Program-made: the position numbers and the translations under genes
Shown here: positions 55,741 through 64,000 of the stretch, piece by piece
Position numbering within the stretch: the first letter of the stretch is position 1
Layout: the number at the start of each line of letters is the position of its first letter
Source: Jacaranda mimosifolia
Taxonomy: Eukaryota > Streptophyta > Magnoliopsida > Lamiales > Bignoniaceae
Reading direction: 5' to 3'
NCBI GenBank assembly: GCA_018894105.1
Contig: CM032126.1
Location: forward strand, 10,257,001-10,321,000
DNA: 64,000 nucleotides
The notes under the pieces: model-generated
Seen by the model: the letters and a program-made list of their open reading frames with translations, nothing else
Told to the model about the DNA's origin: nothing
Databases searched by the model: none

Positions 55741-58585
55741 TTATATAAAATATAGGTTCACAAATTAATTGAAGATTAGAAACTCACAACCTTAGTAAGC
55801 ATAAGAACCAGAGAACAACATTACTATTATGTTACGAAGGAACTACAACATTCATACAAAATTAAATATAATTCAAACCAAACGAAACAAGAACTTACAA
55901 AGTTAAATGTCATAATATACTTAATTAAATAAAAGCACCATCAGACATAAAAAAAATTAACATTATAAAAATTGAGAAAGAAAAACATCAATGATTTGTA
56001 AAAATATTTTACAAGAAACAGAAGAAAACAATAGCAATAATATTAAATAGTACAAGATTCAGGTTGTTGCATCTAAATTAAGAACATAAAAAGTTAAAAC
56101 AAAAGTAAAAAAAAAAGAACGACATTTAGAAAAAGTGAACGAAAAACCAAAGAAAAACACTTACTGTATTGAAAGTTAAAACAAAAAACCAAAGAAAAAA
56201 CCAACTATAAAAGTTTTATCAATACGTACCTTTTCTCCGGCAATATTTTATCCACATGTGTTATATTGAGTAAATAATTTAATTATTTTTTACAATAAAT
56301 AGATTCAAAAACACTCAACATCCTATAAAAAATAAATACATTTTACCTCTTCCTTTCATTCAAATTAGAAAACAATATACCATCATAATATCATATCCGA
56401 ATGTTCCTTAAGTACATATCTATAATTTGGTAAACACTTTCATAACATCTTTTTTAAGTAATCTTCTATCAATAAGAAAGTATTCCTATCATGGATGTGC
56501 AAAAACTACCATGCAAATGTTTCAAGCAAAAAGACAAGTTCTCTTTCATCAACCCCTTGCTATTTATTTCCAAAAAAATGGTACTTGACCTAAACCAAGT
56601 GTCTCCTATCAACCCAAATAATTATCTCCATTCAATTCAATTAATATGACTAATATTAATCAAAAAACAACACACAACCCAAAATCAAGAGTTACATTAA
56701 TTTAACTAATAAAAAACTTCATAAATCATAAAGAAAATACACATACTAACTTCAAATTTGATCCAAGTGCAATAAGAAAAACGATGGCCAAATAGTAGTA
56801 CCTAAAAAAAAGAAAAATTAAATAAAGAATAATATGAAAAAAATTTACATAAAATCCAAAAACAATCAGGAAAAAAGAGTACATACTTGTAATTAAAAGT
56901 TATGAATACAACATGTATATTTATAGACTACATCCAAAATCAATAACCAAAAATAATAATACAAAAGTCAAACAACTATCAACATAATTACATAAATATA
57001 ATAATAAAATATAAACATCTCATTAGTACTTTTTGGAAAAAAAAACAAGAAGTAACAACATATTAACTAAAACAACTAACCAAAATTTAGCTTTCAATTA
57101 CCCAAAATATTTACATTATTTGCTTTGTTCAATAACCATATCATTTGTCAACAAATATAATTCACCAATATAAACTATATTAATATTAATTAAGAAGCAG
57201 CATAAAAATTTCATACTAAAAGAATTAAGTGAATAACCCAATTTCTTCAATCATATAAAGAAACATGCAAAGACCAACTTACTTTTATACAAAAAAGAAG
57301 ATAACCCAACCTCCGCAGAAAAGTTGAACAAGAAAAACAACACAATAACCTAAAGAAAAGACCACAAAAACATATTAAGAATCTGTATTACATAAAAAAA
57401 TAAAAAATAAAAAAGCTAATCAACATTTCAACAACAAACTATACATAGCTCAACTATAAACCAAATGAAAGAAAAAAGGTCAAGAACCAAGTAAACATTT
57501 TTAAACTCAAAAACTTTTCCATATCTTCATTTCATGATTTATACATAGTGTTATTAAATCTGTCTCCAAAGATATCTAGCAACTTCACATTTTCTGAGCA
57601 TAGAAAAGTAAATGCTATTAATCAGAAACCATAAGAATAGAAATACAACAATAATATTACAAAATTAATCATATCATGAAATGTCCATTGCAAACAAACA
57701 AGGTCAAACAATAGTCTTGGAATAAGCAGCAACAAACTAAACTCTTTATAGACACAAGCTCGATAGATATAAATAAATTTTTCAATTTTTCACAATGCTA
57801 AAAAATCAAACATATTTTGCTATGAAATAATTAGCTATGCACTAATCATATGTGCAAAAAAAAAAAAAATCCCACCAAAATAGAAACAAAATAAGCATAA
57901 AAAAAAAAAGAAGATAGACCATGCATATACCATCCAAAGACACCTAAAACCCAAACAATTACTTCACAAATTTGAGAAAACCCTAAGAGGAAAAAAAATT
58001 GTAGTAATAGGAAATAAATAAAAAGATCAAACCCTTGACAAATATAGATAAGAGATAAAACGCCCCAAAAACCCACCAAACACAACCAGCAAACAAAAGG
58101 GGCGCCTATTTTCTTTTTTCCCAAAAAAGAACCTTTATGCCATTTCTTAAGCAGTGAGAAAAAAATATGAAAACTAATTATCGGAAAAAACTACAAACAC
58201 TCATTGTGCATAAATAATACAAATAACCCCAATACCCAAAAATATGATAAATCCAAACAACAAATGCAAAACTAATACAATTAAGAACAATAAAAACAAA
58301 AATAGAAAGGAAAGCCTAATAACATTTTGGTTTTCCAAACCTCACAATCAAAACAGGGCAAGAAAAGCAAGAGTTTGGAAGAAAGCAAGATGGTTGAGAC
58401 TTCTAAACTACACACTAAAATGACTAACCCACACAAAATAAGAAAGAATGAGTTTTTGAGGACAAACTAAAGCACAACAAACACACAATCCACTAAACCA
58501 TGGTAAAATAACAATTAAATTAACCAAACGACAGAAAAATAAATAAATAAATAAATAAACTTAGCTTCTATGGATGGAAAATCTC
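55741..58585. other. Non-coding 5' region of Helitron A and AT-rich spacer
   Basis: 55741-56715 matches copy B 62640-64000 (for example TTTTATCCACATGTGTT at 56247 and TTTTATCCATATGTGTT at 63415), but lacks about 280 bp that copy B carries at ~63085-63365. Beyond 56715 the sequence is A-rich with no gene; the frame at 57846-58124 is low-complexity. The Helitron 5' end must lie somewhere after 56715 and was not recognised. Confidence 0.6.
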
Positions 58586-59175
58586 AACAATTATAGCATT
58601 TATCATAAAGATAAAAGCCCTAATTTTGGAGAGAGGAGCCATCTCACTATGCAAGAGAAAAATGGGGTTTTTCTTATCATTAGACCACAATGCAAACACT
58701 CAAAAGAAAAATTCTGAAGGAGAGAAGAAAATGCGAAAATGTATAGATAGAAAATAGGTGAAAACACCAACAACACTTAAAAGACCAACAAAAAATATTT
58801 GAAAAAAATAATAATGATAATAAAAAGGCATCGTTTCTAGGTAGGGGAAAACAACTCCTTCATAGACAAAGCAAAAAACCAACAATTATAGCATTTATCA
58901 TAAAGATAAAAGCCCTAATTTTGGAGAGAGGAGCCATCTCACTATGCAAGAGAAAAATGGGGTTTTTCTTATCATTAGACCACAATGCAAACACTCAAAA
59001 GAAAAATTCTGAAGGAGAGAAGAAAATGCGAAAATGTATAGATAGAAAATAGGTGAAAACACCAACAACACTTAAAAGACCAACAAAAAATATTTGGAAA
59101 AAATAATAATGATAATAAAAAGGCATCGTTTCTAGGTAGGGGAAAACAACTCCTTCATAGACAAAGCAAAAAACC
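58586..59175. repeat. 295-bp perfect-looking tandem duplication
   Basis: The block starting AACAATTATAGCATTTATC at 58586 is repeated from 58881, with almost no differences (GAAAAAAATAAT versus GGAAAAAATAAT near 58800 and 59096). The frames at 58700-58885 and 58995-59207 give identical peptides only because of the duplication. Either a very recent event or an assembly artefact. Confidence 0.95.
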
Positions 59176-59405
59176 AACAAAAAAAAAATACAACTCCAAA
59201 CCCTCAATTTTTGTTGTAACCAAAAAAATTTTTAAAAATGAAGAATACCCACCTTCTTTCAAGAATTATTTGTGGGACCCATTCATAATAGAAAAAGACA
59301 AAAAAAGGGTCCCGAAAACAAAGCATAGAGAACAACCACCATAGAGCACTCCATCCCCAACTAGCATCTTTGATTATTTATTTATTTTTTAAAAAAAAAA
59401 GATAA
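59176..59405. other. Spacer between the duplication and Helitron B
   Basis: A-rich; holds poly-A at 59392-59400. No feature recognised. The helicase of copy B breaks off at its right side. Confidence 0.5.
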
Positions 59406-60116
59406 TTAAAAGCACCACGCATGACGCCATTGTTGGCATGAGCATTTGTGTGATTCATTATATTTAATTTTATTGACTATAGCAATGAAAGATTTTTTTA
59501 GCATTTCACTCAACTTTATTATACTTAATAAATCATCATCTAAAATAGGAATGTTCTTTTTATAAGCTATTTCTTTAGTGAATCGCTCCTCTTTAGTTAA
59601 TCGTTCAAAATGTGGGGCTAAAAAATAATCATAAATAGACTTATTCAAGACATAAAAAATTCATCTATACCTTGCATATTTCTCCTAAAATAATCTAAAA
59701 GAACATAAAAGAATTTATCAAAAAGTTGTCTAGGATAAGGTGGAGGACAATTTTCATAAAACAAATGATATTTGGAATTACGAAGCTTCTTCTAAACAAT
59801 TTTCAGCATAAAGATCATATTCAAATAGCCCTCTGTGTAACACAACATCACAAAAAGTAATGTGCTGATGATTTCCAACAATAAGAAAACATTCATATGG
59901 TGTGGGGGCTCTTGTGTTAGATGAAAGAAACTTTAGAAAATAATGTTCACCCTCGAAAGGATCTACTACTGCAATCCGACCTACAACAACACCCCTTTTT
60001 TTGCAACTTCCATTTATGATATTTTTGCTCCCACACAAAGTGTTCAGGAAAATCTTTGCGTAAAAGATTTAATTTTTTTGCAATAGGATCATTAGCATTC
60101 ATAAAAAAGAATTCAG
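59406..60116 (-). pseudogene. Helitron B helicase lead-in and pre-helicase segment
   Basis: 59406-59648: KSIYDYFLAPHFERLTKEER and IAYKKNIPILDDDLLSI, the counterpart of copy A 49850-50012. Its C-terminal 20 residues (HKCSCQQWRHAWCF) are unrelated to the helicase, marking the truncation. 59778-60038: GVVVGRIAVVDPFEGEHYFL, FLSSNTRAPTPYECFLIVGN, then HITFCDVVLHRGLFEYD. The reading frame is discontinuous between the pieces. Confidence 0.75.
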
Positions 60117-61100
60117 TTAGCATAGTGTTCCCAACAAATGGATTTGAAATAACTTCATGTAAGGTTGTGTTTCTTCCAAAGCAAATGAATCATTCATTTG
60201 GTAAGTGAATAGGCAAACTATTATAGATTGCTGCATTTGAGTAATATCAAAATTGAAAATCCGCCAAAATGCTTCTACCGCTAAAATCCAACGACCTTTT
60301 TGAAACTCTTTTATTTCATCAATGTTATTAGCAAAACTATCCTCAACAATATGATAACAAATTCTATCATGACCTTTATATATATTTATAAATATATTTA
60401 ACAAGTTTAAAATCAGAACACGTGTCCACATTAATATGACAATTAAATTTAGCTGATAAATAATGACAATATGGAACAACATATCTATTATCTAAAAGAG
60501 TATTTCTAACATGAACTTTTTCACCACTATCTTGCTTTATATAATTAGGATAAGTGTGTTACCCATGAGTTGGGACATTACAGGAATCTTTAGGGTATTT
60601 ATTTTTGCACACCCCACCTTTGATGCAGACATTTTTAGGATTTGCTTCAACACATAGCCCATGCATCATTTGAGAAATAACATAAGATCCAAGCATTGGA
60701 TTAGCAATATTTGGTATTTCAACACTTATGATATTATCATATAATTCTAGAGAAGTTAATATGTGCTCTTATTTAAAGATAGTAATCCAATGAGCATGAG
60801 GAAGACCACGCTTTTGGTGCTTAACAATATATACATATTTAACAACTTCTCCAAACAACTTCTTTTTCACAATTTCATTTTTGAATTCTTGAAGCATAGA
60901 ATAGAAGATGCGTACAACCAAATTAGGTTGGTCTTGAGGTTCTACAATTGATAAAGGCATTCTTTAATTTCAAACTAATTTGGATTGCAAGTCATTATAA
61001 TAAACAAATATGGATTACAATATTTTTGAACTAAAGCCATAGCATTAACATATATTTTCATCATATCTCCCATATCACAAGATGGTAATAACACATGACA
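60117..61100 (-). pseudogene. Helitron B Rep endonuclease region with HUH motif
   Basis: Frame 60769-60960 contains VKYVYIVKHQKRGLPHAHWI; HAH (codons 60790-60798) is the HUH metal-binding motif of the rolling-circle endonuclease. Upstream of it are QDQPNLVVRIFYSML and FKNEIVKKKLFGEV. Downstream, VCIKGGVCKNKYPKD lies near 60585-60630, and the tyrosine motif VKYIYKY is encoded at 60382-60402, but a frameshift in a TA run separates it from IYKGHDRI. 60117-60482 continues as DEIKEFQKGRWILAVEAFWR. The protein nicks and transfers a DNA strand; this copy is broken by frameshift and stops. Confidence 0.85.
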
Positions 61101-62630
61101 ACCTATTTTAGATGGGTTATTCAAACTTCAACACCCAAAGAGTCAACAATTCCTTGTAAACTTTCTGTTGTTGAATCAAATTGTTGTTGATCCATTCTAT
61201 AATAATCTAAACATTATGTTTCTATTTTAATGTAAGAATCTGTGTTATACTATTGCCCTAAACTCCCCAAATGAAGTATGAAATTGAATTCACCTTCACG
61301 CATTTGGCATCTATAAGCAGTATATTCATGGCACGACGCATTTATCTTCTTATTTATGTTTTGTGTGTAAACTGCAATAAAAATATAATTATGAGTATTT
61401 AATTATCAAAACATTTAAATAACTAACAAATTGAAAAAATAAATAATTACATAAAAAACCTTCATTGTTGATATGTAAAACATCTGCAGATTCTTGCCAA
61501 TAGATAGGACTAGTACATTTTTAACTTTGCAATGAATGGACTACACCATTCTATCCAAGTTCTCCAAGTGAGAATAACAAAGGATATTGCAATGAATCAT
61601 AGCATCCATAATGATATAAAATTATGTGTTCACAAAATTCAATCCTCACGCTTTGATGTCACAAATTATATCTTCAGGATCATTACTTGTCTCATCCTAA
61701 ACTGTTGAACAGTGGAATATTATGTGTTTTTTTATTTAATTGAGGATTACCTAGTAGAATAACTTTGAAAATTTCCAAATTATTCCAAGAACACATGCAT
61801 TTAAAAATTTTGAAGTATGGATTATCAACTAAAGCTTTTATGAGTATATTAACAATATCAAGCTCTAAATCATACTCTTTTAATGAATCCATGCCAACAT
61901 CACCAACAATGTCTAGAAAGAATAACTGTAAACGTTTCGGAAGCTCAATACATCTTGTGAACATTTCTAATATGTCAGATACTTGCTCATTAACCTTTAA
62001 AGTGTATATCCCTTGATTACTCGAGAACAACCTAAGATCAATTTTCATTCCTATTGAAGTAAAAGCAAAATTATTATTATATGTTCGAACTTTTCATCTG
62101 AATTGTTGTCCAAAATTTGTAGTATCTTCAGCAAAAGGTGATGCAATATTATATTAGAAATAATTGGTGCTAAAGAGACATCACAACAAAAAGGAGGAGG
62201 CTCATACAAAATTGTTTTTGGCCCTACAATATTAATATAGTGCGATTGAAGGTAGAATCCACGAAATCGTTAGAACAGAAAGCAAGAGTGAAAAACGAGA
62301 AGGTATAGTGATTGAGTATGAAGGGTTTATGGAACTTTCATTAAAGGAAATGTTATGCATGGATCCAATGCACGTATTATTTATAGGTAAAGAAGCTTCT
62401 ATAGAATATGAAGTTTGATTCCCACAAGTAACTTTCTCACTTCCTCCACTCTCAACACCACAAAATTCGAATGTTATTTCCAATGATGATCTAGATCTTT
62501 CGATGCCGTCCCAATATCGTTTACTACGATGCTCAAATAGCCTTGCTTTCTTTCTAGGAAGCATATTCTGATAAGTCACCCTCACTTTATCCCTACGTTT
62601 TCTTTTTCTCTCCTTGCTTTCATCCATTAG
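61101..62630 (-). pseudogene. Helitron B Rep N-terminal region (Helitron_like_N)
   Basis: 62232-62627 opens MDESKERKRKRRDKVRVTYQ, a basic, nuclear-localisation-like N-terminus, then KKARLFEHRSKRYWDGIERS. 61692-62048 gives IYTLKVNEQVSDILEMF, DSLKEYDLELDIVNILIKAL, NLEIFKVILLGNPQLNKKTH. 61540-61650 holds the YPLLF segment. Likely start at 62627. Stops lie between 62048 and 62232 and beyond 61692. Confidence 0.8.
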
Positions 62631-64000
62631 GCGATTGCCACCTTTTATATTAAATTATATAAAATATAAGTTCACGAATTAATTGATGAACTCACAACCC
62701 TAATAAACATTAGAACTAGAGAACAAAATTATTATAATGTTACCAAGGAATTGCAACATCCATACAAAATAAAATACAATTCAAACCAAACGAAACAAGA
62801 ACTTACAAATTAAATGTCATAATATAGTTAATTAAATAAAGGCACCATTTGACATAAAAAAGTTAACATTATAAAAACTAGGAAAGAAAAACATCAATGA
62901 TCTATAAAAATATTTTACAAGAAATAGTAAAAAACAATAGCAACAATATTAAATAGTATAAGAGTTAAGTTTTTGCATATAAATCAGGAACATAAAAGAT
63001 TAAAACAAAAGTAAAAAAATAAAGACATTCAGAAAAAGTAAAGAAAAAAACCAAAGAAAAACACTTATTGTATTGAAAGTCAAAACAAATACCAGAATGA
63101 GGCCACAACAACTTCAGATGCGGGAAAACTACTGCAAAACAAATAAATTATAAAATATATACAGAAACAATAAACACTAATTTTGAAAATCCTAAATTTA
63201 ACACTCTCACCTATAAAAGAAAATTATTTATATAAGTAACAAACTAAAAATAACAAAATAAGATATAAAGGAAGCATGAACATTTATTTATTTGAATATG
63301 AAAAACTATATCAAAACTACACATACCATATACCCAACTGACAATAAATAGGAATTAAAAAACAAACCTAAATTATAAAAGTTTTATCAATACATACTTT
63401 TTGTCCAGTCAACATTTTATCCATATGTGTTCTATCGAGTAAATAATTTAACTATTTTTGACAATTTATAGATTCAAAAACACTCAGTCATCCTATAAAA
63501 AACAAACATATTTAAGTAAAAATATATTTTACCTCTTCCTTTAAAAGAATATACCATCAAAATATCATATCCGAATGTTCCAACTAAAATTCTCACGTGT
63601 CTATAATTTAGTAAATAACTTCCTAACATCTTTTTAAAGTAATCTTCTAGCAATAAGAAAGTATACCTATCACGGATGCGCAAAAACTACTGTGCAAATA
63701 TTTCAAGCAAAAAGGCAGGTTCTCTTTCATCAAACCCCCTAGCTTTTTATCTACAATAAAATAGTACTTGACCTAAACCAAGTAGCTCCTATCAACCAAA
63801 ATAATTATCTGCATTCCTTCAAACAAAATCAAATTAAAATACAAATGATTATAGAAAATATTTCTTAACAACCAACCACACACCAAAAATACAATTAGAC
63901 TACAAAAAATACTAATGTAATTCAATTAATATGAGTAAATTAATTAAAAAACAACACAACCCAAAATCATGAGTTACATTAATTTAGCTAATTAAAAACT
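62631..64000 (-). other. 5' non-coding region of Helitron B
   Basis: A-rich, matching copy A 55741-56715 with an extra ~280 bp at ~63085-63365. Any promoter for the Rep-helicase gene should lie here, but none is clear in the A/T-rich context. The short frame 63474-63683 is not supported. Confidence 0.6.

Larger units (their letters stand above)
31708..56715 (-). mobile_element. Helitron copy A (autonomous type, inactivated and triply invaded)
   Basis: In minus-strand order: 5' non-coding region shared with copy B (55740-56715 and beyond), Rep-side protein (53437-55740), PIF1 helicase (49051-50040 and 45230-45790), RPA-like gene (43697-45079 and 32270-33120) and the hairpin end at 31708. Rep-helicase plus RPA-like genes is the known content of plant autonomous Helitrons. 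It is broken by the Tat element (33255-43696), the inverted-LTR element (45841-49045) and S4 (50054-53431), and by loss of the HUH segment near 54110. The 5' terminus is not located: homology to copy B reaches at least 56715, where copy B leaves the window. Confidence 0.8.
59406..64000 (-). mobile_element. Helitron copy B, truncated in the helicase and by the window end
   Basis: Collinear with copy A from 59450 to the window end: start of helicase (59406-59648), pre-helicase segment (59778-60110), Rep with HUH (60117-61100), N-terminal region (61100-62627) and 5' non-coding (62640-64000). Same strand as copy A. After the helicase lead-in (IVNKIKYNE) homology stops near 59450, before Walker A. 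It keeps the ~755-bp segment deleted in A. It lacks S4. Confidence 0.85.

Noticed and set aside
58700..59207. Two identical hydrophobic peptides
   Set aside because: They are copies made by the 295-bp duplication of A-rich DNA, with no further support as genes.
1..64000. rRNA, tRNA, organelle insertions
   Set aside because: No cloverleaf, rRNA core or plastid gene sequence was noticed on either strand by reading; a covariance-model scan was not possible.

Overview
The window looks like flowering-plant nuclear DNA from a repeat-rich, gene-poor region. It is AT-rich, has no long intact host gene, rRNA or tRNA, and almost every recognisable stretch belongs to a plant transposable element: Ty3/gypsy retrotransposons, Helitrons with RPA-like genes, a Tourist-like element, a probable CACTA end, and solo LTRs. 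Species cannot be fixed from the sequence; a eudicot is likeliest. All coding sequence seen is element-derived or broken.

Layout. 1-1759: truncated minus-strand solo LTR (family S, copy S1) inserted in a tandem array of ~730-bp units that runs from 1760 to ~9870 and is interrupted by a second solo LTR (S2, 6934-9738). 9870-11988: AT-rich DNA and an unidentified gene-like stretch. 11989-13281: probable non-autonomous CACTA element with dense subterminal repeats. 13868-14400: GRF zinc-finger pseudogene (minus). 15290-23640: decayed Del/Tekay-type chromovirus (minus), split inside its reverse-transcriptase gene by a Tourist-like element (17465-21818, TTA duplication), itself split by solo LTR S3 (18166-21558, AAAAG duplication). 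23657-26120: solo LTR of another family (S5), antisense to the adjacent gag. 26121-31700: AT-rich DNA with minisatellites.

From a 3' hairpin at ~31708 to beyond 56.7 kb lies a minus-strand autonomous-type Helitron (copy A): RPA-like gene (32-45 kb), PIF1-type helicase (45.2-50 kb) and the Rep side (53.4-55.7 kb). It has been invaded three times: a full-length Tat-lineage Ty3/gypsy element (33255-43696, minus) in an RPA intron; an LTR-derived element whose two LTRs face opposite ways but which has a perfect 5-bp target duplication (45841-49045) in the helicase; and solo LTR S4 (50054-53431) between Rep and helicase. Copy A also lost ~755 bp holding the HUH endonuclease core. A second, related Helitron (copy B, 59406 to the window end, same strand) keeps the HUH motif but loses its helicase. 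Between them is a fresh 295-bp tandem duplication (58586-59175).

Functionally nothing here is likely to move by itself now. The Tat element has gag, PR, RT, RNase H and INT in order plus an antisense ORF with its own TATA box, but a catalytic integrase Asp is changed and frames are broken. The value of the window is its readable insertion history (target duplications at several levels) and two oddities: the inverted-LTR element, and paired antisense ORFs with matching antisense promoters in two separate retroelements.
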